From Pterobdella sp. o SKG-2022 (taxonomy: Eukaryota > Annelida > Clitellata > Hirudinida > Piscicolidae), in assembly GCA_964035795.1 (NCBI GenBank), contig OZ038320.1:11940118-12004117 (forward strand): 64,000 nucleotides of DNA. Direction: 5' to 3'. The notes under the pieces are model-generated. The model was not told where the DNA came from. It ran no database searches and was given only the letters and a program-made list of their open reading frames with translations. This document shows, one piece after another, positions 18,901 through 31,272 of the stretch. Numbering within the stretch: the first letter of the stretch is position 1; each line of letters opens with the position of its first letter. Both the position numbers and the translations under genes were made by a program.

Positions 18901-19990
18901 TTGCACACAATTATATTTTACTTCATCACTTGCACACGATTCTACGTTGCACTTTGCGCATAAAAAAATAATCTTACTAGAAATTTATAAAATTATACAT
19001 TAAAAAAGTAAGAAAAAATGTATAATCAGATTAAAAACCTCAAATAATGATATTGTAAATGTTTTGAAATCTGATGAGTAATAGTTAATCTTTAAAAGCC
19101 CATAATTATGTTTACAAACTTGATGGTATGTTGTTGGATTGTCTTTAATTCATCACCACAAATTTAAATATTGCTTTTTAAAAATTTATAATTCTTGAGA
19201 GTAAAATTGCTGCTTCGTTGAAATGATTATTTTCTATTTTTTTCATCGTTATTAGTAAAGTATTGATTATAAGATCCACTTTGGAGAGTTTCATTACTTA
19301 AAGGCTCAAGTTGTGTTGCTTTATTAATTTGTGCATCAGTGTGTGTTTTTAATCAAAAATTCTTCTTTCCAAATTCGTTTATAATTTTTAGTTCATTTGC
19401 TTAGTTGAATCGGCTTAAAAATTTAGAATTTTTTAGTATCCATCAGATCAGTTCTTTAGAATTTTTTTTTCATTTTAAACAAGGTTTTTTTTACGAGAAA
19501 AAGACTCAAGATAATTTTAATGCTTCTTTCATTACCGCAAATTATATAATGCATGATGATACTAATCCTTCCCCATGAGCTGCTTGTAGTAATCAAGCTG
19601 CTTTTAATAAAATCATATATATTAATTTAACATAATCTTTCAAACACTTCTCAAGTTCAATATTTTCTAAATTTAAAATTAAATCCAAAAAATGAAAATT
19701 TGCAATTATGTGATTCTTTTATGGAGGTCAACAAAGCTTTTCGTTATAGCATTATCAAGTACATTTCTTACAATGCTTTTAGATCTAATTGATATTCATC
19801 AAAATGGACCAAGCACTCTCAATAAACCTTGCAACGAATAAAACAATTTCAAATTACTACTCTCCAAATACCAAGTGATTTATCAAATGGTATTAACCAC
19901 TCAGTATTGTCGGCGATGAATGAGAACAGCCCTGTAACGCCATCCCTATTAACTGACTACATACTCAATAGTGAGTTTCAAATTCATTAA
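15930..19990 (+). CDS. FEZ: FEZ/Unc-76 (fasciculation and elongation protein zeta) homologue
   Basis: FEZ proteins link kinesin-1 to cargo in axonal transport. Exons inferred: 15930-16107, 16233-16404, 16592-~16661, 16814-16936, 17081-17204, 17443-17876, 18699-18774 and 19905-19990 (TAA). Landmarks in family order: APLAKFDTDEWNEF at the N-terminus; SLEDLVNSFDSKI and LAPVQN-like text in exon 2; WWTLTGNY and IDWS in exon 3; DSGVVDD, an acidic run, then LSADDVINELDDLL in exon 4; the coiled-coil core RDELEYEKELKNHF with SVQKRRKE in exon 6; YLTTVIPYRKR in exon 7; and SLLTDYIL in the last exon. Exon 6 also holds an Asn/Thr-rich low-complexity insert (about 17690-17860). The exon 2 donor (CACAGTCTGT) and exon 3 end are least certain. 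A TCATGA directly after an AG at 18021 could end a shorter isoform, but the conserved C-terminal exons argue for the longer form. Confidence 0.88.
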
Positions 19991-22900
19991 ACAATGCATA
20001 CCACTGTTTGTAAAGGATAACGCCATATAATAAGGCTTTTATTGGATTATATGCACTTATCGGGGTATGCATCTTTTTCATATAAGACATGGATGCTATT
20101 TAGTAGTGAATCTGGTAACTCTTTTATAGATTTTTGTTATTGATTGTTTTCATAATACTAAGTATTCGAATATTGTACAAAGCCAAGTTTTTTGTTAAAG
20201 ATATTCAATTTCTAAAGTAGGGTAGCGCTCATTAAATTATAGCTTCGTTTTAATAGATTTATATGGGGTTTTTGAATAAAATTTTGTTTACTTTTAAAAA
20301 TTAATAAAATAAAGTGCATAGGATGTCTCTTAAAAGTTATCCTTTAGTTTGATTTTCTGAAGTAATTCATGATGGTTTAAGCATTATTCGGAGTTTAATG
20401 TAGAAAAATTTTAGAGTCTCATAAAAAAGCTTCAGAATCCCTCATTATTATTATCTGGTTGTTATCTATAAAACTTGATGGAAACTGGAATAATTTTTGA
20501 CTGCCGTTATTATTAGAATGATTCATTTTTTTTAGTGATTTATTTATTGCTTTATTTCACAGTTCTATGTCCAGCTGCCTAGACACCACCTGAAAGATGA
20601 AGCCATAAAAAAATGAATAGTGGATAATGATAGATTTCTCATATTTCTTCGACTTTCTGTAAATAACATCTTGCTTATGCTTCTACTTTTACACCATTCC
20701 ACCACATTTTCACATTCTATTGGAAGTCTGACACTATTTCATCAGTTATCTATTACTATTATTCATTATAACAATTATTATTCTTTTATTAGTTTATTTA
20801 AAATTTATAAATAGTTTTTAAGTATACTTATCGAAAATTTAACAAATTCTGGTTGTCGTAGCGCACGTAGCTTTAAATGACCAATTATGAAGTTCTTACA
20901 ATTTTAAATCATGTTTTAGTTAATAGCTCTCAAAAATAATTTTATTCCTTTATAATTATTATGGTTTTTTTTTTCATTAATTTTAACTAAAATTCGCAAA
21001 AAGAATTACTTTTCATTTTATAACTGGCCAATATTGAGATTTTCCACAATAGAATCAAATTTCATTAGTTCTACACATTTCAAAATCTTTTCAAAAATCA
21101 ATACAAAAAGTACCACTTAGAATACACGTTTATTTTTATAAAATAGTTAATCTACCTTTCTCAACCCTGACCAAATGTATGCAATACAATCGTTTAACCA
21201 TTCATCGAGCACTTTGCCATCTTCACCATGTTTTACACTCAGTTAAAAATGAATATTTCTGAGGATACATAATTATCCTTCTATATCTTGTGAGTTTTAA
21301 ACTTTTAAGAGACATTTTCAAGGCCTAAACTTTTAACTAGTTGCTATCTTATGCTTTGTGTTGGAATCAAGCCGTGGCTGGTACATTTATATTGCAAAAG
21401 GAATTTTTTATTATATACCATTATTTTATCCCAACCTAGTCAATTTTTTTTTCATTCGGTGTTTCGTTGCATAGACACAGTTACATATGTCATATAAACA
21501 AGGTTTGCTGTTTTCTCATGATTTTAAAGGTGAAAATAAAATGTTAATATCTTGTTTAAACTTTTTAGACATAGTTTAATGTATTTTAGTTAGTACTCTT
21601 TATATTTTGAGCCAATATTCTCTGGTTAATCGATTTTTATAAGGTTTTTTATTGTCGTTTGATAGTTTTGTATAGTCTCACCATAAAAAAAAATCTTGTT
21701 CCAATGTTATTCATAGCTCGAATACCATTTTATCATAATTTTACATTTCAGTTTTTATCGTGAGTTTTAATCAAAAATTAAAATTTTTACCAATTAAACA
21801 ATTAATCTCATCATCCTTTATCTACATCTTTTGGTTATTTTTGTTACTTTAAAATTATTACATCATTTAATTAATTCTTTTCATTAAAATTATTGAAATT
21901 CATGCATATAACACCAAATTTTTGTATTAAGGATTCACCTGGCCTTTTGTATCGGCATGCCGGTGATATAACATACCGATATCCCTTATCATATCTTTTA
22001 TCACCTAGTTTAATTAACACTTAGTGAGTTTTGTAATTGAGTTTAGCACTAAATTTTGAAGAATGTTAAAGCTTTTTGTTAAATGGCTTCGAAACAAATT
22101 TTATACAGTAATGGTTGAAATTTTGGTGAAACATTCTGATGAGATTCTATCAAAGTTTAGCTTTTAAGTAGCTTTAGGATAGAAATTCAGTGATGGTTCG
22201 ATTACTATCTTGCAAAATTTACATTGTTTTCTATACCCTCCATTTCAAATTTCTCTATATAACCAAATTTGCATAGAGTTATTGTATATAGAAGCTTAAA
22301 TATTCGCTTAAATTCAAAATTTAAATGTTTTGATTATGCATATTCGACTTTTTCAGATTTAATTTTAACCATGTCTGTGATTGAAGTATTCTTTATTCAT
22401 TATATCAAATCTTTAATAAGTAATTTTAGTCTCAATATGATTACTTTTAACTCCTTTATGATTACTTTTAATTTAACCATACTTATCTTTTTTGTTTTCT
22501 TATTGTTGATTCGAATGAATAAAATGAGTTAATGTGAGTTTATCAATGTTTGACTAGAGTGCTTCACGGTGTGCTTAGATGTCTCAATATTTCATTATAT
22601 TTGAGTGAATTTCTAGGTTTATGTATAGACAGATTCGCTACATTTCTAGTCAAATGCTTCTAATGCTTTTCATTTTAATTCAAATAATGCTAAGACAATT
22701 ATAAACCACCTTTTCAGTAAACTTTCGTTCTTTTCCTTTAAATTGAAAATTTTTTCGAAAGAAGTTTGTAATTCAACAAATTTTTTGTTTTTCTTAAAAA
22801 TTTATATTATACAATTGATTTTCGGAATTTTTTTTAATAAAATGTTTTTAAACAAATTGCAATTGAAAACTTTGTCAAACGTATTAAAATGCATTTAACT

Positions 22901-25074
22901 TAAAACTTTTTCAGTCATAATAAAAGTCTAAAGCTCTCTAGTTGTCACTAACTTGCAACTTACCCACACTGAAAACTCAACATACGAAAACATAAGTTTG
23001 ACAAAGCTTTTTACAAAACCACTGTGAAAAAAATAAATTTTCAGTAAAATTATACCTAATTTAGTGTATATATATACAGCTCAAAGCATGGACCTCAAAA
23101 AAGATGGGCATTAAATTTGATATGCATTATTCAATTGAACTGCGTGAAAAAAGTAACCATTAATTATATCAAAGATTAAGTATGATATCTAAAATATTGA
23201 AGAAAAATAAAGTTAAGATATACTAAACTAAATACTGTTGAAATAGATGGACCCTAGTCAAAAAAATGTTCAAAATAAGTACACCGAATGTCACCCTTGT
23301 GGTGTCAAAAGGATATTTCGAAATTTAAGATAATAGTTTTTCTAAAATAACTAATTTTTGGCTTAAGAGAATTGTGAAAACAAAAACACCAAACATTTTT
23401 TTCAATAAAATTTTTCATAAAAAACATGAATCCATGTTTACCTAAATAAAGCGAGTATATTGCTAGAAGCCCAAAAAAAGTTTCTCACTAGACTCCACGA
23501 CGGCAGACATTCAGTTTGATGCCAGCTTCTTAGTTTGTATCATGAAGCTAATGTTTTGTGGTAAGACCATACTTACCCAAAATTATAGCCTAATTTTTAA
23601 TAAATTATTCAAATTGATGTTCTGTAGGAAATTAAATAATAAAAAATACATAAGATGTCTCTGAAAAGCTAATCATATAAAAAAGATATAAGATCTGTGT
23701 TCTGTTGAATCCAGTTAGTTATTCCTAAATATAAGAATGCGAAAATAAATAAGTAGTTTCATTATTTATTATATTGAAACTGAAGTAACTCAGCTTACGA
23801 AAAAAACAGAAGGTTGAAAAAATTATGTTAAATTTTATGTTAAAATTATAAAAAAATTTTTTTTCTTTAAAACTTAATTAATTAAAATATTAGTAGATTT
23901 CAACATGAAAACGGTCATATTAATTTTAGGATATCTATCGAACATTGGTTTGTATATAAGCCGATCCGAGGAGATGAGAGCGGTGGACCATAAAAATCAA
24001 ACATTTGACAGTAATTTATAAAATTGGATTCGGCATGATGCAAAGAATTATATCTTGAGTTACGAATGCATCTCTGTCTTTCACATTTTTGTTTTCAAAG
24101 CTCTTAAAAGATAACGTGTATAACTTCGACAGAACCAAAAATTAGCTGAATACGCTAAAGTTGGAAATCAAATAATTAATCTGTTTCTTAAGCTTTTGGG
24201 CGAAATAGTATTCATGAATGATCATAATTATTGTGTATTTCGTTGAGTTTCAATTCTAGGATTAAATGTAAGGTGTGGCAACATTTGATGGAAAGCTGAT
24301 ACTATTAATAACAAAAGTTCAAAGTCATGAGAATGCTATATAAAAAATTTCACTTGAATTAAATAGAATTAACGGATGAAGTTAATGTATTTGAGATATT
24401 AAAAATAAATATGAGAAGAGATTTATGTTATGTTTTTTCTTTACATTTTTTTGACAATGCATTTTTAAATTGGTGAAACTAATTAAAAATAATTTTTTTC
24501 GAAATTTTCAGCTAGGTAATGTATTGAAAGGCGCTTTAATTTGTAAACACACGGCATTTTCTTACGTTCGTTCATAAAAATTCAACTATAATGAAATTCC
24601 ATTCGAAGTATGCATTTATTGAATCTGAAAATATCTTTTTTAATGAAATTGTTAAGTTCATATTTATATTATTTTTAAAATTATAAATTGAAAACACCTG
24701 TATATTTCGCAAATATTAAGCGCTAATAACAGTTTTAGAACATTATGTCTTACGTGTCAAAATGAAGTAGGCCATATAACACATAAAAAACCATTTTTTT
24801 CGTCAAGAATGAAAGTAACACATTTGGGCATAATAAAATTTATTATCATTCAAATAAAATTTGAAAATTTTAAAAAAATTTGTAAGAAAAGCAGAAAAAC
24901 AATCAGCTGGCAAAATGCCAATGCGCTAGAACTCCCGCCATTATATTTCTATTAGTCATAGGCTTATCGTTGTACTAATCTACAGCTGACTTCCACTGTC
25001 TGCTTGTTTTGGATAAAAAAGTGCTCATTTAATAAAATAATTCAAACTTTTAATGTATTTTTAAATAAATTCAA
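19991..25074. other. Gene-poor AT-rich interval
   Basis: About 5 kb between FEZ and the TFAP4-like gene. Open frames here (20620-20814, 22269-22532) are short, of low complexity and lack family motifs. I recognise no exon, RNA gene or transposon. The last few hundred bases upstream of 25075, somewhat more mixed in composition (about 24900-25010), are the presumed TFAP4 promoter. Confidence 0.5.
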
Positions 25075-27770
25075 ATGTCTGCATTAAAAGGAAAGCCTCT
25101 TATAATGGAATACAATCGAATCTACGAAGAAAAGTAAGTTGATTTTTTGAGCACGTGTTTCTTTTAAGTTAGATTGTAATCTTTTCTCCAAATGTGCTAT
25201 CTGGCCTTTTGACATATTTTTTTCTTTTTTAATGATTTGTTATGTAATTTGATGTGATTTTTAGCTGCAGATTTTTACTCTTCAATAACCGTCATCTCCA
25301 TTTTTGACCACGCTTCGAATGTTCATTTTATGTTATTCTGTAAACACTGAATTTTTTAGTTTAATTATAACATTTTGATCCAATTATTTTTTTTGACGTT
25401 ACATCATGTTACTTTAAATTTTTTTGAAAATTCTATTCAATAGCGAATTGTGAAATTTTCTCAGTTTGTGTTTATTTGCATATAGTGAAATTTAGATAAA
25501 TAGTTTTTCATCATCTATACAAGAAAATTTCTTTTTTAGCAAATCGTTAATTTGTTTCACAGGAGTGTTAATGGTCGCAGTGACAGTAAAAAAATGAGAA
25601 GACAAATAGCAAATAATAATGAGCGCAAACGAATGCAGCAAATCAACGCTGGCTTTGAGTCTCTTAGACTTCTTTTACCAACTATCTATTTTTCAACTAA
25701 CGAAAAAATCAGCAAGGTATTTGATTAGCTGGAAATTAATTTCATGTTAATTTTATTTTTTTAACAATGGTTATGCCAAGTTTTTAAATTTAAATTCTGT
25801 TTCCTTGACTTAATTCCAACCCAAAATTTTTAATAATATTTCCTCCTTCTATAAATCTTTTTCTAGCTACTTCTAAATTTCCTCCTTCCAAATCGTCTAT
25901 CAATGCCCCAATATTGAAAAACCTCTTGATCCTTCTATCATCCTTAACTATTCATCTTTTCTCCACTACTTGCAGTCTTGATTTTTTTTTTTGATTTTTC
26001 TCTTTCATCCGAACCTTAAATTCTTACTGTTGCTTTTTGTTTTTGCAAGCTTCATCACATCAGACAGATCTCTTACCTTTTTTAATCTTTTAAGATTAAA
26101 GATTCAAGAATCTTTTAAGCTTTTTGTCTCCTCTCTTATTTTCTTCTGTTTTGACTACTGCATTTTTTTATATTATAATCTTTCTCTTACTAAAGCTTCC
26201 ATTTCAGCTTCATGCCTTATCTCTCATACTTCTAACTTTTCTCATATCTCTATCTTTTATTAATCTCTTCACTTTTGCTCTTCCTTCAAAATCTTTCATG
26301 TATTAAATCTCTCACTAATTCATTTTTCTATCTTTTTAACCTCATACTACCTCTTAAACATACTTGCCTACAACCCTCTACCCACTCTCAGCTTTTCCTC
26401 TCATTCCTCTGCTAAAACTGCTTTTTTTTCTTTGAAACTTTCTTCTTATTCTAAAATCTTCTTATCCTTTTTTTTTCAAAAATTTGAAAACTCATTTTTA
26501 AGCAGTTCATAGCAAAGCACCTCTGCATGATGCTTAAGAGACGCTATATAAGTTATTTACATTATCATTATGATAATTTCAGGCTGCCATACTTCAACAA
26601 GCTGTGGATACTATTATGACCTTAAAAAAGGAACGAGACTACTATAAAAATCTTTGTGAAAACAGTAATAACAGTAATATTGATCACAATAATAATATAA
26701 TTAATGGAATAATAAATAGAAACATAAATAATTTTGGAGTAAATAATACTGAGCATAGCATAACCAAAAAAAAATTTAAGTTAGAAAGTCTAAGCAGTCA
26801 TAATATCAATGGAATGGATAAGGAGAATAGCATTAACTTACAATTAGACTTGAGCTTAAATAATGATAAATACAATGAATTAAAAGTTGATTCACATGAA
26901 CTTATTGATACAATTACGAAAAAGAGACCTTTTTCCAGAAGTATATCAATGAAAAATCATGAAAAAATTTCTCCAAAGATTCCTCTCCAAAGCCAGTCTT
27001 CATCACCGCCCCATCAGTCAATCATCATATTAAAAAACAGACAATTCACACCATTATCACCTGCTTCCCAACAAATTGTAAAAGTTTCTAGCAATGATTC
27101 AAATAACATCAATACAAATACTAAAACTGATGAGGGTGATCTTTTGTATGGGAGCAATAAGTTCTCCAGTCTTAATTATTTGACAAACGTTATTGATATA
27201 ACAAACTCTAGTACTAATGACGATGGTAACAAAAACAGCGTGAACATTGATGAAATGAAGACATCAGATAAAGATGCAGACACAAAAGAAAGTTATTCAA
27301 ACAACTTGGATATGATTCTTGAAGCAATCAACCATGTAGAAAATGATAATGTAAATCCTAATGTTGATAAAAAAAATGACATAGACAAAACCAATGAATT
27401 TTTTAATGGCAATACCAATCCAGTTGTGAACAACAATAACCTTGAAAATATTATTCTTTGCAAAAGTGACTTGAATGTTTTTTATAACACACCTATAGGT
27501 TCCAAAACAGGCAGGTTTGTGTGTCTGAACAAACAAAACTATAATGAAAAAGTTATCGATAAGAGTTTATATGATAAAAACCACCTGAGTTATACATTTA
27601 ATGCTTGTAATTTATATAATGACGATACTAACAAATTTAATGCCTTTGATATTAACTCTACAGCAAATATAAAATGTAGTGATAGTTATAATTATGATAG
27701 AAACATGATGGGGCTAGTTAGGGTTTCTTCCAATTACAGTGAAGAAAGTGAACAAGATGAAAGTGATTAA
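25075..27770 (+). CDS. TFAP4: TFAP4 (AP-4)-like bHLH-leucine-zipper transcription factor, 466 aa
   Basis: Three exons in phase: 25075-25133, 25563-25716 and 26583-27770 (TAA), 467 codons with the stop. The basic region RRQIANNNERKRMQQINAGF and helix 1 SLRLLLP are in exon 2; EKISKAAILQQAVDTIMTLK (helix 2 into the zipper) spans the exon 2/3 junction, as in AP-4. A later LDMILEAINHVE segment in exon 3 (about 27307-27342) matches the conserved LDxIxxAIxHIE motif of AP-4, and the tail is acidic (EESEQDESD). AP-4 binds CAGCTG E-boxes as a homodimer in the nucleus. The large third exon is rich in Asn and Ser and otherwise not conserved. The upstream second zipper of vertebrate AP-4 is not evident. 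Start chosen at the first ATG of the only exon with a matching donor phase. Confidence 0.9.
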
Positions 27771-29001
27771 ATGATTTTAAATATTTTCACTAATTCATTT
27801 TAATAGCTTTTTCACGTTTTGTAAACATTGTATGCTAATTATTTCATTTATTTTGCTATTAATACTGTATTTTGCTGTTTTGTATTCAAACTTTTTATAC
27901 ACAGGTATAGAAGGAACATTATATTTTTTATGAAAATGTTTCATTTTTATTTGTGTATTGTCTGTTTAAGAATCAATCTCGTATTCAGTCATTGTTTGCA
28001 AGGTCTAGCTCTGGCATGTTAATATAATAATTATTGGAACCCATTAAGATAGTAGTAATATTGGTTTGGAAGGTTGATTAGGTATTAAGCTACTAGATGA
28101 TTTTTGTATATATTTGCACTTAATGTATTTGTATATAAACTGATTGTAGGGTAGTTTTTTAAATATTTATTCATAAGCGTGGAATGCTAAATTTATGTAT
28201 ATACTTTATATAAGTTGAGAGAATTTTTGTAAATGATATATCAACCTTTATGAACAACTTAACTAGAATCGTGTTTACAATTTTATGGAATGTAGGTACC
28301 AAGAAGGAACTTGGGTTTCTATTTGAATATTATTAATAATTAATTGTTCTAGTTTTGCACATCGGTATGTATTGTAATAGTTTTATTGAAATATATTTTA
28401 ATAGTTATCAGATTAACTGTGTAATATTGTATTTGTAATGTTTTTTCTTAAAGTTGTAACTTGCTGCATCAAATCTTTTAATGACAAGGTAAATTTTTAT
28501 AAGCTGTGATTATGCGTTAGATTGTTGCAAGATTATATAACTGGTTTGTCTCTGCAATGAACACTGTATGATGGCTAATTCTTGATCACAACTTTTAACA
28601 CGATATTTTATTATTTTGAATACAATTAAGCTCTGACATTTACAAATACATATTAAATGTGAAACTTCGTTGTTACTTCTCAAAATGAAAAAATAAAAGA
28701 CTTGGAAAGTATTAGGAATTTGTATACGTCAACTTAGTATTAACTAGAATAGCCATGATTTAAGAAAAAATGTAAGGTTTTTTTATAAGAAAATTTCACT
28801 GTTTTCTTGAGTATATATTTTAGAAGCCAAACATTTTTGAGAGCTTAATAATTTAAAAAACAGGGTTCAAGAATTATACGGCTGAAAAATCACAAGGCAT
28901 TTTGCTTTGAACAAGTTTGTAAAGAATATTTAATTTTAGATTGTGCTACTCTTCAAGTAAAATTTGAATTTGGGAAATAAAGTATAAAGAATGTGTTATA
29001 T
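27771..29001 (+). other. TFAP4 3' untranslated region and convergent gene boundary
   Basis: AT-rich DNA without coding signal. The last plus-strand AATAAA (28976-28981) is a plausible TFAP4 poly(A) signal 1.2 kb past the stop. The minus-strand AATAAA at 29006-29001 overlaps the MTRES1 stop codon. The two convergent transcripts therefore end within a few tens of bases of each other. Confidence 0.5.
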
Positions 29002-29858
29002 TTATTTCCAATTGCCACCCTCTAAACTTCCAATTTTCTCAATACCACCTCTCCAGCTTCTGAGGTAAACCTCACAACGACCCTCTTTCCCCTCCATAAT
29101 GCCCAAAACCCTCACTCTTTTTACTCCACTTTTATTTTCTTCAACTATGTTGACATCTACACAGTCACCTTCCTTTACCTGTAAAAAAAATTACTGATGA
29201 ACATTTTGAAATTTGAAATTCATTTTTTAATACCTTCACACTTTTTTTGAAAACTTTTTTACCATTTAATTTAATTTTGCTTCCCAGAAGTAAATCATTT
29301 ACTTTACTGAAATTTTTTAAAATTTAACATTATTCATTTTTTAATTTTTCATAATAATGGTTATGTGTCAACATGATGTTTAATTAATAAATACCAATTA
29401 TTACTTTTTAGAAATACTTAAGCCATTGGAAATAATTGAATCAATTCTTGAAGAATTCAAAACATGTCTTCTTTCCCGAAAATTAAATGGTAGATTCTTG
29501 TCTTCTGCAAAAGTTCTGTTGAAAAAAATTGATTCTTTTTTATTATTCTCATCATCATCACTATCTTCATCACTTTCGCTATCTTCAACTTCATGTGTTA
29601 TTTTCTGGTAAAAATAGAAAAGTATCAAAATCTATAAAAACGAAAAGTTTTAATTTCAACTTTTTCACTTTTTATGGGTTTTTTAGTAAAAGGTCTTGTG
29701 AAAACTTGAGAAGGTTGGACTGAATGTTTTGGTATTAACTTGCTTAAAGGATTGCAATAACTATAAATTAATTTTGAAGTACTAAAAAATTTCGATATAT
29801 TCATATTTTCTGTTACTAAATAATTTGTCCAAAGCGCAATTCTAACTTTTTTAATCAT
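29002..29858 (-). CDS. MTRES1: MTRES1 / C6orf203-like mitochondrial S4-domain RNA-binding protein, 215 aa
   Basis: MTRES1 is a mitochondrial RNA-binding protein that protects transcription and assists ribosome rescue. Four minus-strand exons close in phase: 29858-29661, 29604-29405, 29306-29234 and 29178-29002 (TAA), 216 codons with the stop. Exon 1 from the ATG at 29858 is basic, Ser/Thr-rich and free of early acidic residues, as expected for a mitochondrial presequence. Exon 2 has an acidic EDSESDEDSDDD run, then NFRERRHVLNSSRIDSIIS and GLSISKN, the first helix of an S4-like fold. Exon 3 gives KVNDLLLGSKIKLNGKKV and exon 4 VKEGDCVDV, matching the RNA-binding loop and the strand of the human protein, then VYLRSW near the end. 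Human MTRES1 is 240 residues. It is convergent with TFAP4. Confidence 0.88.
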
Positions 29859-30152
29859 TTTATAAAGCAGAAGGTTGCACAAGATAAAATTTGTAATATC
29901 GCTAACTAAGCAACAATAATTTAAAATTAGAAACACAAATTTTTAACAAGAAATTATATGAATCTACAAAATTACCTTGAAAGAAATATTCAAATGCAGA
30001 TTCACATTAAGTATTTATCTTTTTTTCAAGTATAAAGTATGTAAATTTACAACATTATTACTTAAACTCTCTGGTTTACAACGTGTCCAGATTTGTCAAA
30101 TTCACTAAATACATCCATTGATTGTTGCTAGATATATGTGGTATAAGCTTGA

Positions 30153-30164
30153 TTCATCATCATT

Positions 30165-30252
<88 letters not shown>

Positions 30253-30290
30253 CAACCACCATCATCATCACCACCACCACTATCATCATC
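30153..30290. repeat. (TCA)n microsatellite at a LINE 3' end
   Basis: About 140 bp of nearly pure TCA repeats with a few CAC and CCA interruptions at the right end. Read on the minus strand it is (TGA)n lying directly downstream of the LINE at 30291-33704, so it probably is or grew from that element's 3' tail. Ser-rich and His-rich open frames through it are artefacts. Confidence 0.9.
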
Positions 30291-30651
30291 TTGTCTTCTC
30301 TTTTATCGCATCCTCAAGAAGCATGAGAGACCCGACTTTGGAAGGTTATTGGCATGTCCGCATATGTCTAGCCATGTTCGTGGCTGACAGTATACGCTGA
30401 CAGTTTTGGCATTGTTTTGTTTCTGTATGTTCTTGCTGGTGTAGGTGTGTTTTGATGTACTGGTGTATTGTTATGTGTTTTCATGTGTCTAGCCCGATTT
30501 GCCTTATTTCTCTAAAGCCCACACACTCCACGTTTGAACCTTTTGCCATCGACCTCTTCTTCCTTACACGTTTTTTGATGGTTCTTCCAGGTCGCTTCTT
30601 GGTTGAAGATTCTTCGACAGTGTGCACAGGTTATTTCAATTGGCGTTTGCA

Positions 30652-31272
30652 TCATCTTGTGCATTCTTTTTTATGTATCACCAGACCTGCTTTGCTTTTG
30701 CAAGTTTTGCCACATCCTTCTGGCACACATGTGAATTCAGTGGTTGAATGTGTCATAGGCACGTGTAGTGTTTCTCTGCCAGATAGACGTCGATTTTCAC
30801 TATTCTGGTGTTTTTGCTGACACTCGTACATTTTCAGCCACTTCCTTCGATTGTTGACCTCGGAGTTCCATCTTTTGCGATCTGTGACTATTTTTTGCAA
30901 GTTCTCATGTGGGATTGCTGCATCAGTTAAGAGTTTGCACCAGTAGCTGAGTGTCGTCTGTTGTTTTCTCCTTGCTTTTGTGAGATCCTTCAGTTCGGCA
31001 TTCCAACCTAGTACCATTCTCTTTACCAATCTGTCGTTGGGTAGACGCAAAACATGGCCTATGCGCCTGATGTAAGCTATTTCTATTTCTCCAAGTTGGC
31101 GTCTTACGTCCCACATGTTCACATGTTTCTCCTCCATTTCCCTTAACGGCTCCTTGTTACCACTACCCCATATCAATCTATACCTTCTGTCCATTGCTTT
31201 CTGCAGTTGTTTCACTTGTGACTTGTAGAACGGTCTTGTGTTGCAATTGAAAAGCATAGTGCTCTCACACAA
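30652..31272 (-). pseudogene. LINE-A C-terminal domain with CCHC-like finger
   Basis: A 206-codon open segment. It has SQVKQLQKAMDRRYR, then LGEIEIAYIRRIGHVLRLPN, a region typical of LINE C-termini, and ends in a finger-like FTCVPEGCGKTCKSKAGLVI followed by H-K-K-E-C. This is the longest intact piece of the element. Confidence 0.75.

Noticed and set aside
22269..22532. 87-codon frame in the FEZ-TFAP4 gap
   Set aside because: Rich in Ile/Phe/Asn/Ser as expected of random AT-rich DNA, with no motif or splice context.
25991..26306. Overlapping Phe/Leu/Ser-rich frames in TFAP4 intron 2
   Set aside because: They arise from a pyrimidine-rich stretch in the intron.
30118..30400. Poly-Ser and poly-His reading frames
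   Set aside because: They are two frames of the (TCA)n array and carry no other protein signal.
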